Shown: positions 10,132 through 18,400 of the stretch, piece by piece
Layout of the letters: the number at the start of each line of letters is the position of its first letter
Numbering within the stretch: the first letter of the stretch is position 1
Assembly: GCA_021205725.1 (NCBI GenBank)
Contig: JAJPWY010000036.1
Location: forward strand, 1-64,000
Reading direction: 5' to 3'
Length of the DNA stretch: 64,000 bases
From: Clostridiales bacterium
Lineage (GTDB): Bacteria > Bacillota > Clostridia > Oscillospirales > Oscillospiraceae
Made by a program: the position numbers and the translations under genes
The notes under the pieces: model-generated
Seen by the model: the letters and a program-made list of their open reading frames with translations, nothing else
What the model was told of the DNA's origin: nothing
The model's database searches: none

Positions 10132-10843
10132 AGACCGTCCGGATCAGCGTAGGGTTCATCGGGTCGTCCTCCAGCTTTTTCCGAAGCCGCTGAATGTAGA
10201 CCATCACGTTGTTGTCCGAGGAGGGCATATATTTGCTCTGCCACACCGTCTCATAGATGCTCTTGATGTCCAGAATCTCGCCCCGGTGCTCCAGCAGGAA
10301 CAGGAGCAGATCCAGCTCCTTGTCCGTCAGCTTGACCTCCCGGCCATGCTTTTTCACCCGCCGGGCCTTGGCGTCCACCGTCAGGGCGTCCGCTGCGCCG
10401 CCCCACCGACCGTCGGCATCCTCTCCGTCCTCATCCGTTCCGGTACCGCCGTAGACCCGGTAGCGGCGGATGAGAGAGGCCACCTTCATCAGCAGCTCTC
10501 CCTGGGAAAAGGGCTTGGCCAGATAGTCGTCGCCCCCCATGTCGTAGGCCGCTCCCTTGTCCCGCTCGGTGTTCCGGGCGGTGAGGAACAGAATAGGTGC
10601 CTTTGTCCGCTCCCGGATCTGACGGCAGGCCTCCAATCCGGACAGCTCCGGCATCATAATGTCCAGCAGGATCAGATCCAGCTCCGGATGCTCCTCCGCC
10701 AGATCGACGGCATCCTGACCGTTGGCCGCCTCGATCACCCGATAGCCCTTGTTTCGCAGCAGGATGCGGAGGAGCTGCCGGATCTCCGGCTCATCGTCCG
10801 CCACCAGAATGACGCCGCTGTTGGCGCCCTGTTTCCTGTCCAT
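10106..10843 (-). CDS. OmpR-family response regulator
   Basis: MDRKQGANSGVILVADDEPEIRQLLRILLRNKGY...LILLDIMMPELSGLEAC...LTARNTERDK; wHTH SDNNVMVYIQRLRKKLEDDPMNPTLIRTVYGRGYQVD; 26-nt overlap with the kinase start. Confidence 0.92.
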   Translation of the reverse strand: MDRKQGANSGVILVADDEPEIRQLLRILLRNKGYRVIEAANGQDAVDLAEEHPELDLILLDIMMPELSGLEACRQIRERTKAPILFLTARNTERDKGAAYDMGGDDYLAKPFSQGELLMKVASLIRRYRVYGGTGTDEDGEDADGRWGGAADALTVDAKARRVKKHGREVKLTDKELDLLLFLLEHRGEILDIKSIYETVWQSKYMPSSDNNVMVYIQRLRKKLEDDPMNPTLIRTVYGRGYQVD

Positions 10844-10983
10844 GTGCGACTGCCCCCTTCCAGAACGGCGGCGCAGCCTGCGTACACGCCGCCTGTTTTC
10901 CATTATCTGTATTCTGACGTATTATATCAGATTTCCCCCTGCAAAGTCAGAGCATTTCGGATAAATTAAGAACTAATCAGATT

Positions 10984-11036
10984 TCGGCAAAAAAAGCCCC
11001 ATGGCAGGAGCCTTCTCCGGCTCCCGCCATGGGGCG
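10984..11036 (-). terminator. Intrinsic terminator after the lipoprotein gene
   Basis: On the minus strand GCCCCATGGCGGGAGCC-GGAGAA-GGCTCCTGCCATGGGGC followed by TTTTTT. Confidence 0.8.
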
Positions 11037-11064
11037 GCAGGTCATGCTCGTGGGACGATGGCTT

Positions 11065-11694
11065 TTACTCGTCTGTATCCAACTCCCGGAAATCCACCGC
11101 ATAGGCGGCCTCCAGAATACCCTCCACATCGGAGTAGGTGATGTGGTTGTCCCAGTCCACGAACTCGAATGCGGTATAGGATACCACGATCCCGTGGTTA
11201 TAGGTCACATGACCGTAGGCGTGGTAGGCGTCTCCGCTGGTGGCGGTGCCGTCATACTCGTAGACGAAGAAGGTCTCGCCGCCATACTCCTCATCCTCCA
11301 GCCGTTCAAAGTTCTCGCACTCCTCGGAGTAGCTCTCCTCCAGTAAGTCAAAATACTCCTCCTGGGTGTAATCCTCCCCGACGTAGTCGTAGACGCAGTT
11401 GAGCCGCAGCTCCGCCCAATCGCCACTGCTGTAGTCAAAGTCGGAGGGGTAGACGGGGAAAATGTAGTAGAAGTCATAATCGGAGTTGCTGGTCATGTCG
11501 GTGCCGTCATCAATGTGCATCTCGTCGCAGACGTACTGGTACACGGCGTACTCCTCCCCCAGGAGCGCACGTTCCCAATAGCCGTTGGCGCCGGTGTAAA
11601 CCTCCTCCTCTGATGAGCTGCACGCAGTCAGCAGAAGGCAGAGGGCACAGAGGGCGGCAAGGAGTCTTGTTCTGGTCTGTCTTTTCATGTTCAT
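11065..11694 (-). CDS. Hypothetical acidic lipoprotein
   Basis: Signal peptide and lipobox MKRQTRTRLLAALCALCLLLTACSSS; strongly Asp/Glu/Tyr-rich mature region; no family recognised. Confidence 0.75.
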   Translation of the reverse strand: MNMKRQTRTRLLAALCALCLLLTACSSSEEEVYTGANGYWERALLGEEYAVYQYVCDEMHIDDGTDMTSNSDYDFYYIFPVYPSDFDYSSGDWAELRLNCVYDYVGEDYTQEEYFDLLEESYSEECENFERLEDEEYGGETFFVYEYDGTATSGDAYHAYGHVTYNHGIVVSYTAFEFVDWDNHITYSDVEGILEAAYAVDFRELDTDE

Positions 11695-11802
11695 GGTTCC
11701 TTTCCCGGAGCAAGTGATATAATACCTCTTATATCATACTCGATCTCCCGGGAAATGCAAGCATTTTTATGAATATACACCGTTTCCAAGGCCCGGCAGA
11801 CA

Positions 11803-13635
11803 TTACTCCACCGTGACGCTCTTGGCCAGGTTCCGGGGCTTGTCGATGTCGCAGCCCCGCTGGAGGGCCACATAGTAGGCAAACAGCTGCAACGGCACCA
11901 CCGCCAGGGAGGGCAGCAGCATGGGGTGGGTGTCCGGGATGACGATGAGGGAGTCGCTGTGCTTTGCCATCTCCTCCCGCTTGCTCTCGGTGGTCACGCC
12001 CAGGACGGTGGCGCCCCGGCTCTTGACCTCCACCACGTTGCTGATGGCCTTGTCAAACAGGGGTGCGTAGGTGGCCAGAGCCACCACCAGAGTTCCCGGC
12101 TCAATGAGGGAGATGGTTCCATGCTTCAGCTCTCCGGCGGCGTAGGCCTCGGAGTGGATGTAGGAGATCTCCTTCAGCTTGAGGGAGCCCTCCAGCCCCA
12201 TGGCATAGTCCAGGTTTCGCCCGATGAAGAAGATGGACTCGTGGTTGAAATACTGGGAGGCGAAGTACTGGATCTCCTCCGTATGGCTCAAAATCTCCTC
12301 CATCTTGGCGGGGATGAGCCGCATCTGCTCCAAAATCTCCCCCACAGCCTCCTGGGACATGGTGTCCATGACCCGGGCAAAGTGAAGGCCCAGGAGGGTG
12401 AGCACCGCCAGCTGGGTGGAGTAGGCCTTGGTGGTGGCCACGGCGATCTCCGGCCCCGCCCAGGTGTAGAGGACGCTGTCCGCCTCCTTAGCAATGGAGC
12501 TGCCCATGACGTTGACGATGGCCAGCGTCCTGGCCCCCAGCTGCTTGGCCTCCCGAAGGGCGGCCATGGTGTCCAGGGTCTCTCCCGACTGGCTGATGAC
12601 CACCACCAGGGACTTCTCATCCACGATGGGGTCGGCGTACCGGAATTCCGAGGCCAGCAGCACCTCCACCGGACGGCGGAGCATCCGCTCCAGCAGGTAT
12701 TTTCCTACTACCCCCACATGGTAGGAGGAACCGCAGGCCACAATATAGAGCCGGTTCAGCTGGCGGATGAAATCGTCCTCCAGGTTCAGATCCTCCAGCT
12801 CCACCCGGTCGCCCTTGATGCGGGGGAAGGCCGCCTTGCGGTAGGCCTCGGGCTGCTCCATAATCTCCTTGAACATGAAGTGCTCATAGCCGCCCTTTTC
12901 TGCGTCGGAGATGTCCCAGTCCACGGTGGAGCGCTCCTTCTCCACCGGCTGATTCAGGTCGTTGTAGACCCGGATACCCTCCCGGGTCAGGATGGCCAGC
13001 TCTCCGTCCTCCATGTAGCTCACTGTCTTGGTGTATTTGATGAGGGCAGTGACGTCGCTGGCCATAAAGTTGCAGCCGTCTCCGTAGCCCAGTACCAGCG
13101 GGCCGTCCTTCCGGGCGGCCACCAGCTGATCCGGGGCGTCGGCGCACAGGATGCCCAGGGCATAGGAGCCCTCGATCCGGTGGATGACCTTAAAGGTGGC
13201 GTCCACAATGTCTCCCTGATAGTAGTAGTCCAGCAGCTGGGCCACCACCTCGGTGTCCGTGTCGGAGTGGAAGGTCACGCCCTGGCTCTGGAGGAACTCC
13301 TTGATCTCCATGTAGTTCTCGATAATGCCGTTGTGTACCACGGCGATCCGGCCGGAATTGCTCAGATGGGGATGGGCGTTGGTGTCCGAGGGCTCTCCAT
13401 GGGTGGCCCAGCGGGTATGGCCCACCCCCAGCGTCCCGGAGAGGGCATTGCCCCCGTCCACCATGTCGCTGAGCACCTTCAGACGGCCCTTGGACTTGAC
13501 CAGCTGCAAGCCCTTCTCCGTATCCAGCACCGCCAGGCCCGCAGAGTCATATCCCCGGTACTCCAGCCGGGCCAGTCCGTCCAGCAGGACAGGAGCGGCC
13601 TGCTCACTGCCCACAAAACCGACGATCCCACACAT
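11803..13635 (-). CDS. glmS: Glutamine--fructose-6-phosphate aminotransferase (isomerizing)
   Basis: MCGIVGFVGSEQAAPVLLDGLARLEYRGYDSAG; two SIS domains; C-term DKPRNLAKSVTVE. Confidence 0.98.
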   Translation of the reverse strand: MCGIVGFVGSEQAAPVLLDGLARLEYRGYDSAGLAVLDTEKGLQLVKSKGRLKVLSDMVDGGNALSGTLGVGHTRWATHGEPSDTNAHPHLSNSGRIAVVHNGIIENYMEIKEFLQSQGVTFHSDTDTEVVAQLLDYYYQGDIVDATFKVIHRIEGSYALGILCADAPDQLVAARKDGPLVLGYGDGCNFMASDVTALIKYTKTVSYMEDGELAILTREGIRVYNDLNQPVEKERSTVDWDISDAEKGGYEHFMFKEIMEQPEAYRKAAFPRIKGDRVELEDLNLEDDFIRQLNRLYIVACGSSYHVGVVGKYLLERMLRRPVEVLLASEFRYADPIVDEKSLVVVISQSGETLDTMAALREAKQLGARTLAIVNVMGSSIAKEADSVLYTWAGPEIAVATTKAYSTQLAVLTLLGLHFARVMDTMSQEAVGEILEQMRLIPAKMEEILSHTEEIQYFASQYFNHESIFFIGRNLDYAMGLEGSLKLKEISYIHSEAYAAGELKHGTISLIEPGTLVVALATYAPLFDKAISNVVEVKSRGATVLGVTTESKREEMAKHSDSLIVIPDTHPMLLPSLAVVPLQLFAYYVALQRGCDIDKPRNLAKSVTVE

Positions 13636-13678
13636 AGATCGGTTCCTCCTTCTGTTCTCTCAAGTCCGTCAACAGAGG

Positions 13679-13708
13679 AAAAGCAGGATCGGGAGTTCCC
13701 CATCCTGC
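13679..13708 (-). terminator. Intrinsic terminator between upp and glmS
   Basis: Minus strand GCAGGATGGGGAACTCCCGATCCTGC then TTTT. Confidence 0.6.
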
Positions 13709-13734
13709 CCCTCTTTGTTGATACAGGCAAATTT

Positions 13735-14367
13735 TTACTTGGTTCCAAAGATACGGTCGCCCGCATCCCCCAGACCGGGGACAATATAGCCGTGCTCGTT
13801 GAGGTGGTCGTCTACGGCGGCCACATAGATGTCCACGTCCGGGTGGGCCTTCTGCATGGCGGCGATGCCCTCCGGGGCGGCGAGAATGTTCATCAGCTTG
13901 ATGTGCTTGCAGCCATAGCCCTTGAGCAGCTCCACCGCAGCGGAGGCAGAGCCGCCGGTGGCCAGCATGGGGTCGACGATGATTACGTCCCGGTCTGCGA
14001 TATCGGGGGGCATTTTGCAGTAATAGGTCACAGGAGCCAGAGTCTCCGGGTCACGGTACAGTCCCACGTGACCCACCTTGGCGGAGGGCAGCATGGACAG
14101 CATCCCGTCCACCATGCCCAGGCCGGCCCGGAGGATGGGGACGATGGCCACCTTTTTGCCCGAGAGCTTTTTGCACTTGGCAATGCCCACCGGTGTCTCC
14201 ACCTCGATCTCCTGGGTGGGCATATCCCGGGTGGCCTCATAGCACATGAGGGCGGCGATCTCCCCTACGATGGTGCGGAATTCCCGGGTGCCGGTGTTCT
14301 TGTCCCGGATGATGGACAGCTTGTGATGGATCAGCGGATGGTCAAAGATGTGGACATTGTCAGACAT
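13735..14367 (-). CDS. upp: Uracil phosphoribosyltransferase
   Basis: [35 protein letters not shown] loop [19 protein letters not shown]. Confidence 0.97.
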   Translation of the reverse strand: MSDNVHIFDHPLIHHKLSIIRDKNTGTREFRTIVGEIAALMCYEATRDMPTQEIEVETPVGIAKCKKLSGKKVAIVPILRAGLGMVDGMLSMLPSAKVGHVGLYRDPETLAPVTYYCKMPPDIADRDVIIVDPMLATGGSASAAVELLKGYGCKHIKLMNILAAPEGIAAMQKAHPDVDIYVAAVDDHLNEHGYIVPGLGDAGDRIFGTK

Positions 14368-14370
14368 GGG

Positions 14371-15081
14371 TCATTCCCCTTTCCTGTTGCGGGCCCTTTC
14401 CAGCCGCTCCCGCTCTGCCTGAGACAGGCGGATATAGTTGGCGGCAAGGCCCTGGGCGTCGGTGATCTGTCCCGCTCTGGCCTGCTCCAGGGCGGCCCTT
14501 GCCACGCCCCAGGCGGACTGAAAGCGGAGATGAGGCGGCGATAGTCTCTGCTCCGCCCCCAGCGTTCTTCCGTAATTATAGCACAGCTCCGCCCCATCGC
14601 CAACGATTATTTGACCATTTTTTCCGTCCAGCTCGGCAAACAGCTCCGCCAGAGAGATGGCCCTGTCCTCACACAGCCGCTCCAGCCGCTCCCCGTCGGA
14701 GCGGAACCGGGCGTTGTACACCTGGCTCCGGCGGGCGTCCATACAGCAGAGGATTTCCCCCCGGTGCTGAACCATTTGCCAGGCCATGGCCTCCAGGGTG
14801 GAGACACCGCAGCAGGGCTTCTCCAGGCTCCAGGCCAGGCCCTTGGCGGCGGAGAGGCCGATACGCAGCCCGGTGAACGACCCCGGCCCGGCGGCACAGG
14901 CGATCAGGTCGATCTCCTGAAGCGTTGCGCCGCAGTGCTCCAGCATGGACTGGCACATGGGCAACACCGTCTGGCTGTGGGTCAGGCCGCTGTTCTGGTA
15001 GCTCTGGGCGATGAGGCGCTCGTCCTCGCAGAGACAGACCGACGCAGCCTTGGCGCTGGTCTCGATGGCAAGAATCTTCAC
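14371..15081 (-). CDS. tsaB: tRNA threonylcarbamoyladenosine biosynthesis protein TsaB (GTG start proposed)
   Basis: (V)KILAIETSAKAASVCLCEDERL...HSQTVLPMCQSMLE...IACAAGPGSFTGLRIGLSAAKGLAW; GTG start overlaps the end of tsaE. Confidence 0.93.
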   Translation of the reverse strand: MKILAIETSAKAASVCLCEDERLIAQSYQNSGLTHSQTVLPMCQSMLEHCGATLQEIDLIACAAGPGSFTGLRIGLSAAKGLAWSLEKPCCGVSTLEAMAWQMVQHRGEILCCMDARRSQVYNARFRSDGERLERLCEDRAISLAELFAELDGKNGQIIVGDGAELCYNYGRTLGAEQRLSPPHLRFQSAWGVARAALEQARAGQITDAQGLAANYIRLSQAERERLERARNRKGE

Positions 15082-15506
15082 AGTCCCTCCGCCCCCCTGA
15101 TGGTGATGGTTCGCTCGTTGTCCCGGGCTCCTCTGCGGATGTCCACCCGGAGGGTAGTCTCGTCCCACAGCTCCTCCGCCACCTCGCTCCATTCCACGGC
15201 GCAGACGCCGTTCCGGGCCAGGTAGTCCTCCCAACCGATGTCAAACAGGTCGTCGGCGGAGGAGAGTCGGTACAGGTCGAAGTGGAACAGGGGCAGGCGG
15301 CCCCCGGTGTGCTCGTCCACGATGGTGAAGGTGGGGGACGTGACCCGGCCCTGAATCCCCAGGCCCCGGGCCAGACCCCGGGTGAAAGCGGTCTTTCCCG
15401 CCCCCAGGTCGCCGGTAAAGGCGATCACCGTCCCCGGGGTCGCCTGCGCTCCCAGCCGCTCTCCCAGGGCCTCTGTCTCCTCCGGAGAATGGGTGGTATG
15501 GGTCAT
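15078..15506 (-). CDS. tsaE: tRNA threonylcarbamoyladenosine biosynthesis ATPase TsaE
   Basis: TVIAFTGDLGAGKTAFTRGLARGLGIQGRVTSPTFTIVDEH...LFHFDLYRL; start chosen at MTHTTHSPEETEALGERL. Confidence 0.94.
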   Translation of the reverse strand: MTHTTHSPEETEALGERLGAQATPGTVIAFTGDLGAGKTAFTRGLARGLGIQGRVTSPTFTIVDEHTGGRLPLFHFDLYRLSSADDLFDIGWEDYLARNGVCAVEWSEVAEELWDETTLRVDIRRGARDNERTITIRGAEGL

Positions 15507-15682
15507 GATGCTCGCCTCTTTTCCTTCGCTCCGGCATAGTATAGCAAGTTTTTTCTCTCTTGGCAAGGGGCGGGGGTGGTAAAATGCCGACCTGCCCCGT
15601 CCACTTTTCCTTGTCACCCTCTCCCCCGCTGTGCTATAATAGGCTTCATCAGGCCCCACCGGGCCGGGAGAGGAGGCCGCCC

Positions 15683-16870
15683 ATGTCTGCCGTAAAGGAC
15701 TTTATTCTCGACGCCGTCACCCAGGCAGACCACTTGCTGCTGGCCCTTTGCGTGGCGGTCAATCTGTTCGGCATCGCCCTCATCTACTCCGCCACCCGCT
15801 ACGACGCCGACCTCCAATCCTACCCGGCAAAGCAGGCGGTCGCCATGGGCATTGGGATCGTGCTCTACTTTCTCCTCTCCCAGCTGGACATTGACGCTCT
15901 GATGAGCCGGTGGTACTGGGTCTTTCTGTTCAGCGCCGCCTTTATCGCCATTCTCGCCATCCCCAACGTGGGCCACGAGGTGGGCGGGAACCGGAGTTGG
16001 ATCGCCTTTCCCCTGTTTTCCGTTCAGCCGGCAGAGTTGGTGAAGCTGACCTTCACCATGCTGCTGGCAAAACAGATCGTCTTTCTTCAGCGCCACAAGG
16101 GGTTGAGCCATCCCGTCTCGGTGCTTTCTCTCTGCGCTCATGTGGGCTTCTTTGTCTGCCTCATCTACCTCGTCTCCGACGACGCAGGCTCCGCCCTGGT
16201 GTACGTGTTTATCTTCCTGACCATGGTCTGGGCCGGAGGGCTGAAATGGCACTGGATCCTGCTGGGGGTGGCGGTGACGGTGCTGGCAGGCTCCGCCCTG
16301 TGGCTCTATCTGCCGGAGGACAACTACTGGAAAATGCGTATTCTGGTCTGCTTCAACCATGACCTGGATCCCACCTATCGGGGCTTTCAGCAGACCCGTT
16401 CCCTGCTGGCCATCCGCTCGGGCAAGCTGACGGGCATGGGCTATCTCCAGGGCAATCTCACCCAGGCCAGCTATCAGAGCGCCCTTCCCGCCCGGCACAC
16501 CGATTTCATCTTCTCCGCCTGTTGTGAGGAGCTGGGACTGGTGGGAGCGGCAGTGCTGCTCCTGCTGCTCACCGCCATCATCCTCCGGTGTATCCACATC
16601 GCCCTCCACGCCAGCACCCCCTTTTACGGGCTGATCGCCGTGGGCTATGCCGGGATGCTGCTGTGCCAGGTGGTGCTCAACGTGGGGATGTGCCTGTTCG
16701 TGCTGCCGGTGGTCGGGCTGACCCTGCCCTTTGTCAGCTATGGCGGCTCCTCCCTCATCACCGCCTACGCCGCCATGGGCATCCTCTCCGGCATCCGGCA
16801 CCGAAAGCCGCCCAGCTGGCTCCAGGATCAGGTGAAGGACGCCTGGGCATTGGAGCCGGGCAGCCTGTAG
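15683..16870 (+). CDS. FtsW/RodA/SpoVE-family SEDS protein (RodA-like)
   Basis: Polytopic; VGGNRSWIAFPLFSVQPAELVKLTFTMLLAK, ARHTDFIFSACCEELGLVG, LPFVSYGGSSLITAYAAMGIL. Confidence 0.92.
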   Translation: MSAVKDFILDAVTQADHLLLALCVAVNLFGIALIYSATRYDADLQSYPAKQAVAMGIGIVLYFLLSQLDIDALMSRWYWVFLFSAAFIAILAIPNVGHEVGGNRSWIAFPLFSVQPAELVKLTFTMLLAKQIVFLQRHKGLSHPVSVLSLCAHVGFFVCLIYLVSDDAGSALVYVFIFLTMVWAGGLKWHWILLGVAVTVLAGSALWLYLPEDNYWKMRILVCFNHDLDPTYRGFQQTRSLLAIRSGKLTGMGYLQGNLTQASYQSALPARHTDFIFSACCEELGLVGAAVLLLLLTAIILRCIHIALHASTPFYGLIAVGYAGMLLCQVVLNVGMCLFVLPVVGLTLPFVSYGGSSLITAYAAMGILSGIRHRKPPSWLQDQVKDAWALEPGSL

Positions 16871-16914
16871 GTTCGTTCCGCTGTCCAGGCGGCATCCGCT
16901 TCGGCGCAAACAGG

Positions 16915-16983
16915 CAAAAAATCTGTGACCGCACCGGGAGTGTCTGACGTATGCGCTGCGTCAGACGCTCCCGGTGCGGTCAC
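16915..16983. terminator. Long intrinsic terminator hairpin between a SEDS gene and an XRE regulator
   Basis: GTGACCGCACCGGGAGTGTCTGACG-TATGCGCTG-CGTCAGACGCTCCCGGTGCGGTCAC, 25-bp stem with one T/C difference; T-run on the minus-strand side (AGATTTTTTGC). Confidence 0.75.
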
Positions 16984-17006
16984 GGCGTTTGTCGTCCTGC
17001 GTCGCC

Positions 17007-17237
17007 CTATTCCCTGACCGGAGGATAAGCCTCCGGCTGGTCGGTGCGCCCCAGGATATAGTCCGCAGAGACGTGATAGAGGTCGCAGAGGGTCAGCAGA
17101 TGGTGGATGGGCAGCTCGTTGGCCGCCCGCTCATAGCGGGCATACATGCTCTGAGAGGTGCCCAGCCTCTTTGCCACATATTCCTGAGTATAATCGTGGT
17201 CTTCCCGCAGGTCACGGATGCGCCTGACATAATTCAT
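17007..17237 (-). CDS. Small XRE/Cro-CI family HTH regulator
   Basis: MNYVRRIRDLREDHDYTQEYVAKRLGTSQSMYARYERAANELPIHHLLTLCDLYHVSADYILGRTDQ. Confidence 0.9.
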   Translation of the reverse strand: MNYVRRIRDLREDHDYTQEYVAKRLGTSQSMYARYERAANELPIHHLLTLCDLYHVSADYILGRTDQPEAYPPVRE

Positions 17238-17265
17238 GCTATCACTCCTTTGTGATAGCATAAAC

Positions 17266-17283
17266 TAGTATAGATATTTACTA
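17266..17283. promoter_or_regulatory. Imperfect inverted repeat upstream of the XRE gene; candidate operator 1
   Basis: TAGTATAGATATTTACTA, shares ATATTTACTAT with the palindrome at 17370-17393. Confidence 0.5.
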
Positions 17284-17369
17284 TTCGTTTTAGTTGACAT
17301 CTTAACTTGAAACGATGAATAGATTGCACTTTTGAGCTGTATAGAACGGAAAACGCCCAAGCCAAAAAT

Positions 17370-17393
17370 CAATAGTAAATATATTTACTATTG
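17370..17393. promoter_or_regulatory. Perfect 24-bp palindrome; candidate operator 2
   Basis: CAATAGTAAATATATTTACTATTG equals its own reverse complement; its 3' end overlaps a TTGACA -35 box. Confidence 0.65.
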
Positions 17394-17419
17394 ACATTTG
17401 CTGAAACTAAGCTTAAAAT
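17391..17419 (+). promoter_or_regulatory. Consensus sigma-A-type promoter
   Basis: TTGACA - 17 nt - TAAAAT. Confidence 0.75.
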
Positions 17420-17656
17420 CAAAGCATCATCTGGCTAAAAGAGACGATAGGATGTCGGAGACTGAACCGGGTTCCTGACGAGGGAGATGATGTCAAAATG
17501 TGAGGAGGTGCTGTTGCCTTGCTTAGTTAATATCTGAACTAGTCAAATGCACTATATACCAGATGAAAATGCGACCATGCGCATCCTGCGCAGCAATTCC
17601 GGCGCCTGTCCTATTTCACGCTGCCAACCGTTTTACATTTACAAAGGAGAGAATTT

Positions 17657-18301
17657 ATGAAGAAGAAGATTATTGCCTTGTTCCTGTCGTTTATACTCTT
17701 GATATCTCTGGCTGCCTGCGGTGGTAACACAGCCAAAACAGAAGATATCTCTGATAACGATACCGAGACAGCGACAGATGTAAAAGAAGTCCCTGATGAC
17801 ACTGCGGAAGCTGAGGAGGATGAATCTGAGGCCGAAGAATCTACAGAATCGGAAGTGTCCGAAAATGCAGACGACACCGCTACAGAGGACGAGGATGCCG
17901 AACAGTCCTCCGACACGGATGAGGAGTCCGATGCAGATGCTTCGGAGGAGGTAGAAGACGCCGACGCATCCACTGACAGCGAAACGGAAACTGACGATGC
18001 CGCTGACTCCACCGAGGAGTTGGTCGATGGAATGCGCCCAGAAATCAAGCAGGCAATCGATGATTATGAGGCATTCTTTGACGAATACTGCGAGTTCATG
18101 ATTACCTACAGCAACTCTGATGACCCGACAAGCCTTTTAGGTGAGTATGCAGAGTTTATGACTACCTACGTCACCACCATGGCCAGCCTGGAGGCAATGG
18201 AAGATGAAGACTTAAACGATGCAGAGATGGCCTATTTTCTGGAGGCATATTCCCGTATTATGACAGAGCTTACAGAGACAACTGCTGAAATAAGCGGTTA
18301 A
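17657..18301 (+). CDS. Hypothetical lipoprotein with long Asp/Glu/Ser/Thr-rich linker
   Basis: MKKKIIALFLSFILLISLAACGGN lipobox; acidic low-complexity region; RBS AAAGGAGAG upstream. Confidence 0.85.
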   Translation: MKKKIIALFLSFILLISLAACGGNTAKTEDISDNDTETATDVKEVPDDTAEAEEDESEAEESTESEVSENADDTATEDEDAEQSSDTDEESDADASEEVEDADASTDSETETDDAADSTEELVDGMRPEIKQAIDDYEAFFDEYCEFMITYSNSDDPTSLLGEYAEFMTTYVTTMASLEAMEDEDLNDAEMAYFLEAYSRIMTELTETTAEISG

Positions 18302-18343
18302 TTTGCTCAACAGACTTTCACTTGGGGACGCTAACAATGCGTC

Positions 18344-18377
18344 AAGCCCCCCGGCTCACACACGAGCCGGGGGGCTT
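18344..18377. terminator. Bidirectional intrinsic terminator
   Basis: AAGCCCCCCGGCTC-ACACAC-GAGCCGGGGGGCTT. Confidence 0.8.
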
Positions 18378-18400
18378 TGCTTTACCCTGCTATGCAGTTC

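Noticed and set aside
13636-13734. glmS ribozyme upstream of glmS
   Set aside because: Only about 100 nt separate upp and glmS, filled by a terminator hairpin; I do not see the glmS ribozyme core.
11926-14544. 872-aa plus-strand ORF
   Set aside because: Antisense of glmS, upp and part of tsaB; no domain features.
16915-16983. Long inverted repeat as a mobile-element end
   Set aside because: Loop of 9 nt, a T-run on the minus-strand side and position between converging genes fit a terminator better.
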